NCBI GenBank assembly: GCA_937870755.1
Contig: CALMZV010000028.1
Location: forward strand, 62,001 to 126,000
From: an uncultured Methylocystaceae bacterium
GTDB lineage: Bacteria; Pseudomonadota; Alphaproteobacteria; Rhizobiales; Beijerinckiaceae
Reading direction: 5' to 3'
Length of the DNA stretch: 64,000 bases
Under the pieces are notes generated by a model, which was not told where the DNA came from, did not search any database, and worked only from the letters and a program-made list of their open reading frames with translations. This document shows, piece by piece, positions 26,850 through 35,097 of this stretch. Made by a program: the position numbers and the translations under genes. The first letter of the stretch is position 1. Every line of letters begins with the position of its first letter.

Positions 26850-28019
26850 TCAGCGAAGCCGTTCGAGGATGCTGACGTAGTTGGCGACCGCCGCCCCGCC
26901 CATGTTGAACACGCCGCCGAGCCTGGCGCCGCGCACCTGCATGCCTTCCGGCGCCTCGCCGCAGAGCTGCATGGCGGTCAACGCATGCATGGATACGCCT
27001 GTCGCGCCGATCGGATGACCCTTGGCCTTAAGCCCGCCCGACGGATTGACCGGCAGCGCGCCTTCCATGGTCGTGACGCCGTTCTTGATGACATCCGCGC
27101 CGCGGCCCTTCGGCGCGAGGCCCATCGCCTCGTATTCGATCAATTCGGCGACGGTGAAACAGTCGTGCGTCTCGACGAACGACAGGTCGCCGAGTTGAAC
27201 GCCCGCCTTCGCCAGCGCGCGCCCCCAGGCCACGGAGCACCCCTCGAAATCGAGAATGTCGCGTTTCGACATCGGCAGGAAATCCTGCGCGTGCTCGTTG
27301 GCGCGGAACACGATCGCCCGTTTGGCGGAAAGCGCGGTGTCGATGTCGGCAAGCACCACCGCTGCGGCGCCGTCCGACACCAGCGAGCAGTCGGTGCGTT
27401 TCAGCGGTCCGGCCACGAACGGGTTCTTCTCGCTCTCCTGCCGGCAGAACTCGTAGCCGAAATCCTTGCGCATCTGCGCATAGGGGTTGGCGACGCCGTT
27501 CTTGTGGTTCTTGGCCGCGATGAGGGCGAGCGCGTCCGACTGATCGCCGTATTTCTGGAAATAGGCGGACGCGATCTTTCCAAACACGCCGGCGAAACCG
27601 CCGACGGTCTCGCCATCCTCCGGCAGATAGGAGGCGCGCAGAAGATTCTTGCCGATCTCCGGGCCCGGCGTGCGCGTCATCTGCTCGACGCCCACCACCA
27701 GCACGCGGCGTGCGCGGCGCGCCTCGATCGTCTTGATCGCGGTGTGGACGGCGGCCGAGCCGGTCGCGCAGGCGTTCTCCACGCGCAGGGCCGGCTTGAA
27801 GCGGAAGGCGGGATCGGCCTGCAGCACGAGCGCGGCCGTGAAATCCTGCGGACTGAAGCCCGCGTTGAAATGCCCCAGCACGATTTCGTCGATGTCGGAT
27901 GCGCCCAGTCCGGCGTGCTCCAGCGCCTGCCGGGCCGCCTTCACGATCAGGCTTTCCACCGTTTCATTGTCGAATTTGCCGAAGGGCAGATGCGCCCAGC
28001 CGATGATCGCCGCAGTCAT
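26850..28019 (-). CDS. thiolase family protein (acetyl-CoA acetyltransferase-like)
   Basis: A 389-residue thiolase. The nucleophilic cysteine is in RVENACATGSAA, and the C-terminal motif NPSGGLKAKGHPIGATG supplies the active-site histidine. The usual second active-site CxG is replaced by VFNMGGAAVAN, and DLSFVETHDCFTVAELIEYE is characteristic of SCP-x-like thiolases. These cleave or form beta-ketoacyl-CoAs, often with unusual side chains. The start at 28019 is where similarity begins; the frame is open much further upstream but reads antisense to dacA. A PaaI thioesterase gene follows in the same direction. Confidence 0.85.
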   Translation of the reverse strand: MTAAIIGWAHLPFGKFDNETVESLIVKAARQALEHAGLGASDIDEIVLGHFNAGFSPQDFTAALVLQADPAFRFKPALRVENACATGSAAVHTAIKTIEARRARRVLVVGVEQMTRTPGPEIGKNLLRASYLPEDGETVGGFAGVFGKIASAYFQKYGDQSDALALIAAKNHKNGVANPYAQMRKDFGYEFCRQESEKNPFVAGPLKRTDCSLVSDGAAAVVLADIDTALSAKRAIVFRANEHAQDFLPMSKRDILDFEGCSVAWGRALAKAGVQLGDLSFVETHDCFTVAELIEYEAMGLAPKGRGADVIKNGVTTMEGALPVNPSGGLKAKGHPIGATGVSMHALTAMQLCGEAPEGMQVRGARLGGVFNMGGAAVANYVSILERLR

Positions 28020-28203
28020 GGTCGAACTCCCAGATATGGATTGCAGGCCGGTCGCGCCTAAGGCGCGAATGCGGCCGGCGTCATGAAATCGCCGAAGTCC
28101 GCACTCTAAGCAGAGGCGGCCGGATCGCCAAGACGCGACCGGGGATCGCGGCGCAGGGCGCGCGGCCTTCGCCTTTTCAGATGGCAAGCGCGGGTTTAGA
28201 CAG

Positions 28204-28219
28204 ATTCTGACCCCGCAAG
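28204..28219 (+). repeat. 16-base element shared with 18381-18396
   Basis: ATTCTGACCCCGCAAG, identical to the copy upstream of the SDR gene, here ending 23 bases before the ATG of the dacA-like gene. The rest of the 222-base gap 28020-28241 shows no gene. Confidence 0.35.
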
Positions 28220-28241
28220 CCGGGGCGTTTGGGGACGTTTC

Positions 28242-29774
28242 ATGAATCTTTCCAGGATCGCGGCGGCCGTCGTCGCACTGCTCGTTCTCAGCGCCCCCGC
28301 GCGCGCCAATCCGGCGATCGTCATCGACGCGGCGAGCGGCGAGGTGCTGCTGGCGCAGGAAGCGACGCGATCCTGGTATCCCGCCTCGCTCACCAAGATG
28401 ATGACGGCCTTCGTCGCCATGAAGGCTGTGCGCGAGAATCGCATCGCCATGAACACGCCGATCGCGGTGTCGCCGCGCGCGGCGCGCATGCCGCCGTCCA
28501 AGATGGGATTCAAGCCGGGCCAGCTCGTCACGCTCGACAACGCGCTGAAGATGCTGATGGTGAAGTCGGCCAACGACGTGGCTGTGTCGATCGCGGAAGG
28601 GGTCTCGGGATCGGTCGAAGCATTTGCGGGCGAGATGAACGCGCAGGCGCGCGCGCTCGGCATGCGCGAATCCTACTTCGTCAATCCGAACGGTCTGCCG
28701 GCCGCCCAGCAGGTGACCTCTGCCCGCGACATGGCGCTGCTCGGTCGCGCGCTCTACGCGTATTTCCCCGAACATGCCGATCTGTTCGGCATCGGCGCGC
28801 TGAGTCTCAACGGACGAATCATACAGACGCACAACGGCATGCTCGGCCGCTATCCCGGCGCCGACGGCATGAAGACCGGTTTCACCTGCTCGGCGGGTTT
28901 CAACCTGGTCGCCAGCGCCACGCGCGGCGGACGAAAACTGATCGTCGCCGTTCTGGGCGCGCCCAGCGCGACCATGCGCACGGTGCAGGCGGCCACGCTG
29001 CTCGACAAGGTCTTCGCCGGACAGGGGGCGAGCCACGGATCGGTCCAGTCGCTCGCCTCGCCCGGCGTCGGCCACGCGCCCGACCAGCGCGACAGCGTCT
29101 GCCGCAATCGCGGCGCCGCCGTCGCACAATTTTCGGCCGAGATCGAAGACTTCTCGCAGCCGATCGCCACGCCCTTCTCCAGCCTGTTCAGCCCGGAAGG
29201 CGGTGGCGGATCGCCGCTTGGCGGCGGGCCGGCGCAAGCTTCGCCGGCGCGTCAGGTAGCCGCCATGCCGCGCCCGTATTTCGAGCCGGTCCCGGTGTTC
29301 GTCGGGCCCGTTCCCGGCTGGACGGGACCAATCGCGCGGGCCGCCGGCAGCTCGGCGCCGACGCGCGCGGCCTATGCGGAGGAATCCGAATCCGGGGCCG
29401 ACACGCCATTGAAACCAGACGCCAGGGCGCGCGCCATGAAGGGCGCGCGGGGCAAGCTGGCCAAACACAAGGCCGGCAAGGCCGATGTCGCCGAGAACGG
29501 CGCGCCCGCGGCCGGGGGTGCGAGCGACGGCAAGGGAAAGGACAAGGCCAGGACACGCGCGGGGGAAAAGGCGAAGGTCGCCCACGCGGCGCACAAGAAG
29601 ACCGAGGCCCATTCCGCCCGATCGGCCGCCAGACCTCCCGCCGCCAAACCGTCTTCGGTCAAGTCGTCTTCGGTTAAGCCGGCTTCGAAAACGGTGGTCG
29701 CCCGTACGCCGGCGAAGCCCGCCCAGTCGTCCGCCAAGTCGTCCGCCAAACCCAAGAGCGCCGGCGGCCGGTGA
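28242..29774 (+). CDS. D-alanyl-D-alanine carboxypeptidase (S11) with Lys/Ala-rich tail
   Basis: A 510-residue penicillin-binding protein of the DacA/DacF type that trims the terminal D-alanine of peptidoglycan stem peptides. A signal peptide ends at ARAN (residue 23). The triad is complete: SLTK with Ser49, SAN in VKSANDVAV, and KTG in GMKTGFTC. After the catalytic domain (to about residue 270), a proline-rich linker leads to about 120 residues rich in Lys, Ala, Ser and Pro with repeated KSS/AKP units. Usual family members are 380-420 residues. The tail probably contacts cell wall or nucleic acid-like polyanions; this is inference. Confidence 0.87.
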   Translation: MNLSRIAAAVVALLVLSAPARANPAIVIDAASGEVLLAQEATRSWYPASLTKMMTAFVAMKAVRENRIAMNTPIAVSPRAARMPPSKMGFKPGQLVTLDNALKMLMVKSANDVAVSIAEGVSGSVEAFAGEMNAQARALGMRESYFVNPNGLPAAQQVTSARDMALLGRALYAYFPEHADLFGIGALSLNGRIIQTHNGMLGRYPGADGMKTGFTCSAGFNLVASATRGGRKLIVAVLGAPSATMRTVQAATLLDKVFAGQGASHGSVQSLASPGVGHAPDQRDSVCRNRGAAVAQFSAEIEDFSQPIATPFSSLFSPEGGGGSPLGGGPAQASPARQVAAMPRPYFEPVPVFVGPVPGWTGPIARAAGSSAPTRAAYAEESESGADTPLKPDARARAMKGARGKLAKHKAGKADVAENGAPAAGGASDGKGKDKARTRAGEKAKVAHAAHKKTEAHSARSAARPPAAKPSSVKSSSVKPASKTVVARTPAKPAQSSAKSSAKPKSAGGR

Positions 29775-30910
29775 TGAGCGATATCATCCGCCGCCGTCCG
29801 CCGCCGCCCATACCCGTCACGATCCTCACCGGCTTCCTCGGCGCGGGCAAGACGACGCTCCTGAACGCGCTGCTGGCCGACCCCGCGCTCGCGGAAACTC
29901 TCGTTTTCATCAACGAGTTCGGCGAGATCGGACTGGACCATCTGCTGGTCGAGAAGATCGACGGCGATATGGTGCTCCTGGCCTCCGGATGTTTGTGCTG
30001 CACCATACGCGGCGATCTCGTTCACGCGCTGGAAGACCTGCTGCGTCGGATCGACAATGGCCGGATGGCGCCGGTCCGGCGCATCATCATCGAGACGACG
30101 GGCCTTGCGGACCCCGCCCCTGTCCTGCATGCGATCATGGGGCACCCCTATCTCGTGCTGCGCTATCGGCTCGATGGCGTCGTCACCGTGGTCGACGCGG
30201 TCAACGGCGCCGCGACGCTCGCCCATCACAAGGAGGCGGTTCGCCAGGTCGCCGTCGCCGACCGCATCGTCCTGACCAAGACCGACCTGCCGGCCGCCGC
30301 GGCCGATTTCGCCTCGCTCGAAGCGCAGATCGACGCGCTCAATCCGGGCGCGCCGCGGCTCGACGCAGCCGCCGGCGAAGCCGTACCCGCCGCTCTCCTC
30401 GCCGCCGGCCTGTTCGATCCCGACAGCAAGATCCCGGACGTGAAAGGCTGGCTGAACGCGGAACGCGTCGCCGCGCGTCATGCGCACGGACATCGCCATC
30501 ACGACCACGCGCACGAGCGCAATCGTCACAGCGCGACAATCGAGGCCTACTGCGTCACACGCCAGGCGCCGATCGAGCCGCGGGCCTTCGAACTCTTTCT
30601 CGAATTGTTGCGAGCCGCGCACGGCCCGAAACTGTTGCGCGTGAAAGGCGTCGTCGCGCTCGCGGACGACCCGGACCGCCCGATCGTCATCCACGGCGTG
30701 CAGCACCTGTTCCACCCGCCCGTGCGGCTCGAAACCTGGCCCGACGCCGACCGGCGAACGCGAATCGTGTTCATTCTCGACGGCCTGGATCGCACGTTCG
30801 TCGACGGTCTGTTCGCCGCCGCGCTTGGCGAAACGCGCGCCGATGAACCGGACGCGACCGCCCTCGCCGACAACCCGCTCAAACCCGCTCGCGGCGGCCT
30901 GCTGGCCTGA
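29774..30910 (+). CDS. CobW/ZNG-family GTPase, metal-handling
   Basis: A 378-residue G3E GTPase. The P-loop is GFLGAGKTTLLN, the metal site CLCC lies in GCLCCTIRGDL, the base-recognition motif is TKTD, and a histidine-rich loop (HAHGHRHHDHAHERNRH) sits between the GTPase and C-terminal CobW_C domains. Such proteins load or buffer cobalt or zinc for client enzymes. The ATG overlaps the dacA-like stop. Aerobic B12 genes (cobS, cobT) are within 5 kb, but the family also covers zinc chaperones, so the metal is not settled. Confidence 0.87.
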   Translation: MSDIIRRRPPPPIPVTILTGFLGAGKTTLLNALLADPALAETLVFINEFGEIGLDHLLVEKIDGDMVLLASGCLCCTIRGDLVHALEDLLRRIDNGRMAPVRRIIIETTGLADPAPVLHAIMGHPYLVLRYRLDGVVTVVDAVNGAATLAHHKEAVRQVAVADRIVLTKTDLPAAAADFASLEAQIDALNPGAPRLDAAAGEAVPAALLAAGLFDPDSKIPDVKGWLNAERVAARHAHGHRHHDHAHERNRHSATIEAYCVTRQAPIEPRAFELFLELLRAAHGPKLLRVKGVVALADDPDRPIVIHGVQHLFHPPVRLETWPDADRRTRIVFILDGLDRTFVDGLFAAALGETRADEPDATALADNPLKPARGGLLA

Positions 30911-31050
30911 CCGACCACGCGTATCGTTTCCGGGCCTCATGTCGCCGGCGCGGTTCTTGAACCGTATCCGCCATTGGGATGCGCGCGCGCCTAATTGTCC
31001 CGGAATGGGACGGAAAGGCGCCGGCGCGGAACCTACGGGCGGAGTTGCGG

Positions 31051-32370
31051 ATGTCGGTTCGCTTTTGGGACGTCGGTTCCTTGGGGGACGGAAGGTCGTT
31101 TTCGGACGCCCGGGCGACATCGCTTGGCCTGGAGGCGGCCCTTGCGGGAGCGCCCGGCGCCCCGGAAACGGCACGGGCCGGCGCGCGCGACACCCGACCG
31201 CGGCCTCTCGCAGACCGCCGCCTCATGGTCGAGACGTTCGGCGTGGAAGCCGCCGAAACCCACGTCGCAGCCTGGCGCGATCTGGTCGACCGCGCGCTCG
31301 AACCGAACGCATTCATGGACCCCTCGTTCGCGGCGCCCGCCGCCCTTCATGTGCCGCCCGCGCTGCGGCCGGAATTCGTGGCCGTGTGGGAAGGGATCGG
31401 GTTCGAGCCGCGTGGCCGCATGATCGGCCTCATGGCGATACGATCGCGATCCTCCTTTCTGACGCGCGGCCTGGCGATCGGCTGGCTCCATCCACACGCC
31501 GCCGTCGGCGCCCCGCTCGTCGATCGCATGGCGGCCACGCGCGCGATCGACGCGCTGTTCGACTGGATCGCGCGCGAGCGACGCGGCTGGACGGGCCTCG
31601 TCCTGCCGCGGCTGGTGCGCACGGGCCCATTGTTCTCCGCGCTGATCGCGCGCGCCGTCGCCAACAATCGGGCGTGGTCGGTGGCTGCGCCTTACGAGCG
31701 CGCGGTTTTGCTCAGCGGACAATCGTCCGACAATGTGCTGCGCGGCGTCCATTCGCCAAGGCTGCGCAAGGAACACAATCGCAAGCTGAACCGGTTGCGC
31801 GATCTGGGTCGGATCGAAATCCGCTCCACGTCCGGTGCGGGCGAGGTGCGCGATTCGATCGAGACGTTTCTCGCGCTCGAACAGAAGGGATGGAAAGGTC
31901 GACGGGGAACCGCGCTCCTGTCCAGCGTCGGCGACGCCACCTTCACGCGCGTCATGACGCGCCTGATGGCGCGGCGCGGTCAGTGCCGGATCGATTGCCT
32001 GACTTTGAACGACAGGCCGGTCGCGATGGCGATCATGATCGCCAGCGCCGGACGCTGCTACTTCTGGAAGACGGCTTACGACGAGTCCTTTGCGGCCTAT
32101 TCGCCGGGCGCGTTGCTGGCGCGCATGCTGATCGAACGCCAGCTTGCCGAACCCGGCATCGATCTCACCGATTCCTGCGCGATCGCCGATCATCCCATGA
32201 TCGACCGCATCTGGCCGGATCGCCAGACGATGGCCGATTTCGAAATCTGCTGCGCGCCGCCGCGCGCGCGCGCCTTTGACGCCGCAATTCGCCGCCGCAC
32301 CGCGTGGCGCAAGCTGCGCGCGAGCGCGAAACTGGCGCTCGCCGGCGCGCTCGGGCGGCGTATCAGCTGA
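31051..32370 (+). CDS. GNAT_6 / CelD-BcsL-type acetyltransferase-like protein
   Basis: A 439-residue protein of the CelD/BcsL group. The conserved core is around RKEHNRKLNRLRDLG, FLALEQKGWKGRRGTALL and YFWKTAYDESFAAYSPGALL, the usual donor-site signature of this acetyltransferase family in exopolysaccharide or cellulose loci. No polysaccharide gene is nearby. The start at 31051 follows GGCGGAG; an ATG at 30979 would extend it by 24 residues. The first 60 residues look poorly conserved. Confidence 0.72.
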   Translation: MSVRFWDVGSLGDGRSFSDARATSLGLEAALAGAPGAPETARAGARDTRPRPLADRRLMVETFGVEAAETHVAAWRDLVDRALEPNAFMDPSFAAPAALHVPPALRPEFVAVWEGIGFEPRGRMIGLMAIRSRSSFLTRGLAIGWLHPHAAVGAPLVDRMAATRAIDALFDWIARERRGWTGLVLPRLVRTGPLFSALIARAVANNRAWSVAAPYERAVLLSGQSSDNVLRGVHSPRLRKEHNRKLNRLRDLGRIEIRSTSGAGEVRDSIETFLALEQKGWKGRRGTALLSSVGDATFTRVMTRLMARRGQCRIDCLTLNDRPVAMAIMIASAGRCYFWKTAYDESFAAYSPGALLARMLIERQLAEPGIDLTDSCAIADHPMIDRIWPDRQTMADFEICCAPPRARAFDAAIRRRTAWRKLRASAKLALAGALGRRIS

Positions 32371-32413
32371 CCTTGCGCCATCCTTCCCCCGCGATTGAGT
32401 GCTATGCGGACCT

Positions 32414-32686
32414 ATGGAGGATGGACGACAGCGACTCGATAAATGGCTTTGGTATGCGCGCGTGGCGCGCACACGCACGCTGGCCGCCCGGCTGGTCGTG
32501 GAAGGCCACGTGCGTCTGAACAGCCAAAGGGTGGAGCAGGCGTCCAGGCACGTGCGCGCCGGCGACGTGCTGACCGTCGCGCTCGAACGTGACGTGCGCG
32601 TGCTCCGCGTGCTGGGGCCGGGCGTGCGTCGCGGCCCTGCGACCGAGGCGCGGCTCCTCTACGAGGAACTGCGATCGCCGAATTGA
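32414..32686 (+). CDS. S4-domain RNA-binding protein (Hsp15-like)
   Basis: A 90-residue protein consisting of one S4 domain, [23 protein letters not shown], followed by a basic tail. Hsp15 (HslR) in E. coli binds stalled 50S subunits with tRNA-linked nascent chains; the same role is plausible here. ATG at 32414 gives [12 protein letters not shown]. fdxA and carD follow on the same strand, the common rhizobial order. Confidence 0.88.
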   Translation: MEDGRQRLDKWLWYARVARTRTLAARLVVEGHVRLNSQRVEQASRHVRAGDVLTVALERDVRVLRVLGPGVRRGPATEARLLYEELRSPN

Positions 32687-32775
32687 TTGCGCAAGGCTTC
32701 TTGCGCCGAACCGGCAAAGGGTCTAGCAAGGCGCCGGATTTTCAAGCGCACGCGCTCGGGCGCGAGGAGCCGCTG

Positions 32776-33114
32776 ATGACTTATGTGGTCACCGAAAACT
32801 GCATCAAGTGCAAATACACCGATTGCGTCGAGGTCTGCCCCGTGGATTGTTTCTACGAGGGCGAGAACATGCTCGTGATCCATCCCGACGAATGCATAGA
32901 TTGCGGCGTCTGCGAACCCGAATGCCCGGCCGAGGCGATCAAGCCCGACACGGAACCGGGGCTTGAAAAGTGGCTGAAGCTGAATGCCGATTTCGCGGTT
33001 CAGTGGCCCAATATCACGGTCAAGCGCGACGCGCCGGCGGACGCCAAGGAGTTCGACGGAAAGCCCAACAAGTTTGCGGAGCATTTCTCCGAGAAACCGG
33101 GCGAAGGCGACTGA
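32776..33114 (+). CDS. fdxA: seven-iron ferredoxin FdxA
   Basis: A 112-residue 3Fe-4S/4Fe-4S ferredoxin. The N-terminal cysteines [20 protein letters not shown] and the second set [15 protein letters not shown] give two clusters in the pattern of Azotobacter ferredoxin I, with the C-terminal extension [20 protein letters not shown] characteristic of the family. It is a soluble electron carrier. The ATG follows GAGGAG. Confidence 0.95.
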   Translation: MTYVVTENCIKCKYTDCVEVCPVDCFYEGENMLVIHPDECIDCGVCEPECPAEAIKPDTEPGLEKWLKLNADFAVQWPNITVKRDAPADAKEFDGKPNKFAEHFSEKPGEGD

Positions 33115-33200
33115 CGGCCAGGCGCGCGACACCGCGCGATAGTGAAATCCGACTGTTAACCAACCGGCGTGCGTGCGGCGCAGCAAAAGCGGCCGCGCCT

Positions 33201-33228
33201 TTGATTCGCGCCGATTTTGTGATATACG
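33201..33228 (+). promoter_or_regulatory. probable promoter of carD
   Basis: TTGATT (33201) and TATACG (33223) are separated by 16 bases in an AT-rich island within the 365-base gap 33115-33479. A TTTTTTAACAG stretch follows. The rest of the gap holds no gene I can support; the leader to the ATG at 33480 would be about 240 bases. Confidence 0.5.
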
Positions 33229-33479
33229 ATTTTTTAACAGTCGAATTTATCGCATTGGAATTCGTTCATCACAAGCACAGCTGATCGCGCCGGGTTTTCT
33301 CGGGCGTTGAGGCTTTGCCTGTTTCGGGCTGTGCGCGATCGTGCGCCGCCGGGTTGCGGATTTCCTGTCTGAAACGCTCGACTGGGGGCGGCGCGTTGGG
33401 CGAGGCCCCGCGCAGGCGGCCGGCGTATCTGGCCGCCGCAGGCCCCGGGTCCAAACGGGACGAACAGGAGTACGCTGGC

Positions 33480-35027
33480 ATGTCGACCGCAAGAAAATCC
33501 AATAAAGCCGACAGCGCAGCGCGCAAGAACGCCAAATCCAGCACCGCCAAATCCAGCGCCGCCAGATCTACGAGGGACTCGGGCAAGGACGTCAAGGCCG
33601 CGACGCGCAAGGACGGAAAGGCGAAAGCCTCCGCCGCGCGCGTCAAGACGACCGCTGCGCCGCGCGCGGCCGCAAAATCCGCGGCCAGGACGCCCGCCCG
33701 GAGCGCAACGAGCAAGAGCCCCGCGCCCAGGGCCGCCAAGACGACCACGCTCAAAGCGGGCGCCTCCCGGACTGCGAGCAAGGCGCAAAGCTCCGCGCGC
33801 GCCGGCGACGGCGCCAAGGCGGCCAGCAAGGCGGCCGGCAAGGCGGCCGGGAAGACGACCAGGGCGGTTGCGAGAACCTCGGCCCGCGCGCCGGTCAAGG
33901 CGAGCGCACAGACTGCTGCGGCCAAGCCCGTCGCAGCCAAGCCCGTCGCAGCCAAGACCATTGCGGCCAAGACCATTGCGGCCAAGCCTGTCGCGGCCAG
34001 GGCGCCCGTGCGTGCGCCTGCAAAGGCGCTCGAGACGAAGCCCGGGAAGGGCGCGCAACGCATCGCCGCCAAGATGACGGCCAAGGCTTCGGCCAAGCGC
34101 ACATCGGCGCCGCCCGCCGCCGCGAAGGCGAAGCCCGCGCCGGTCGAACATCGCGCCGCGGCCGATGCGAAGCAGGTTCCCCCGACCGCGAAATCGACGG
34201 GCGATAGAACGATTTCGGCGCGGCCTCCGCGCCCTGCCGCTGGCGCGCCGGTGCAGTCCGCGCCCGCCGCGGTTTCACCCAAACCGGCGCAACCTGCGCC
34301 GCAATCTCAGGCTCGAACGACCGGCGATCATAAGCAAGTGGCTCAAACTCAGAAGAAAATTCCGGCGGCCGACGATCGCGCCGCCGCCAGGACCATTGTG
34401 CAACCCTCCGCCGGCGCCCCGGCGAGCCGGCATCCGCAGAAGCCTGTGGTCGCGCGGCCCGCTGGCGTGAAGCTCGGCTTCAAGCCCCAGGAGTTCATCG
34501 TTTATCCCGCGCACGGCGTGGGCCAGATCACGGCGATCGAGGTGCAGGAAGTCGCAGGCTTCCAGCTCGAGTTGTTCGTGATCAGCTTCATCAAGGACAA
34601 GATGATTCTGAAGGTGCCGACCCCGAAGGTCGCGAGCGTGGGCATGCGCAAGCTGGCCGACGCGCCCATCATCGGCAAGGCGCTGGAGACGCTGACCGGC
34701 CGCGCGCGCATCAAGCGCACCATGTGGTCGCGTCGCGCGCAGGAATACGAGGCCAAGATCAATTCCGGCGATCTCATCGCCATCGCGGAGGTGGTGCGCG
34801 ATCTCTATCGGTCGGACGCGCAGCCCGAGCAATCCTACTCCGAGCGTCAGCTTTACGAGGCGGCCGTCGACCGCATGAGCCGCGAGCTGGCGGTCGTCAA
34901 CAAGATCTCGGACACCGAAGCGCTGAAGCTGATCGAGGCGCAGCTGCAGAAGGGCCCGCGTCGCGGCGCCAAGTCGGACGCCGAGGTGGAAGCGGAAGCG
35001 GACGGCGACATCGAGGAGGCGGCCTGA
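33480..35027 (+). CDS. CarD-family transcriptional regulator with long histone H1-like N-terminal tail
   Basis: A 515-residue protein. The C-terminal CarD_CdnL domain (from about residue 335 to 500) has FKPQEFIVYPAHGVGQI, FVISFIKDKMILKVP and a helical region ending EALKLIEAQL; this domain binds RNA polymerase beta and stabilises open complexes at rRNA and other promoters. The first 330 residues are almost purely Ala, Lys, Pro, Ser, Thr and Arg, with five AAKPV/AAKTI repeats, and resemble eukaryotic histone H1 tails and bacterial KA-rich DNA-binding proteins. Most CarD homologues are 160-200 residues. The tail probably binds DNA non-specifically. The ATG follows GGAG. A terminator follows at 35056. 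Confidence 0.88.
   Translation: MSTARKSNKADSAARKNAKSSTAKSSAARSTRDSGKDVKAATRKDGKAKASAARVKTTAAPRAAAKSAARTPARSATSKSPAPRAAKTTTLKAGASRTASKAQSSARAGDGAKAASKAAGKAAGKTTRAVARTSARAPVKASAQTAAAKPVAAKPVAAKTIAAKTIAAKPVAARAPVRAPAKALETKPGKGAQRIAAKMTAKASAKRTSAPPAAAKAKPAPVEHRAAADAKQVPPTAKSTGDRTISARPPRPAAGAPVQSAPAAVSPKPAQPAPQSQARTTGDHKQVAQTQKKIPAADDRAAARTIVQPSAGAPASRHPQKPVVARPAGVKLGFKPQEFIVYPAHGVGQITAIEVQEVAGFQLELFVISFIKDKMILKVPTPKVASVGMRKLADAPIIGKALETLTGRARIKRTMWSRRAQEYEAKINSGDLIAIAEVVRDLYRSDAQPEQSYSERQLYEAAVDRMSRELAVVNKISDTEALKLIEAQLQKGPRRGAKSDAEVEAEADGDIEEAA
33918..33992 (+). repeat. five tandem 15-base repeats coding AAK(P/T)(V/I)
   Basis: Units at 33918, 33933, 33948, 33963 and 33978 each encode Ala-Ala-Lys then Pro-Val or Thr-Ile. 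They lie in frame within the CarD tail. Near-identical DNA suggests recent expansion by slippage. Confidence 0.85.
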
Positions 35028-35055
35028 TCCGGCCGCGACCGTTCAGCGAACGATC

Positions 35056-35079
35056 AAGCCCGGCTAGGCCGGGCTTTTT
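35056..35079 (+). terminator. rho-independent terminator after carD
   Basis: AGCCCGGC, a three-base loop TAG, GCCGGGCT and five T. It ends 18 bases before the convergent M48 gene's stop and may also act in the other direction less efficiently. Confidence 0.85.
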
Positions 35080-35097
35080 CGTATCCGACGGTTTCGC

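Noticed and set aside
28020-29612. N-terminal extension of the thiolase frame on the minus strand
   Set aside because: Antisense to the dacA-like gene; thiolase similarity starts at the ATG at 28019.
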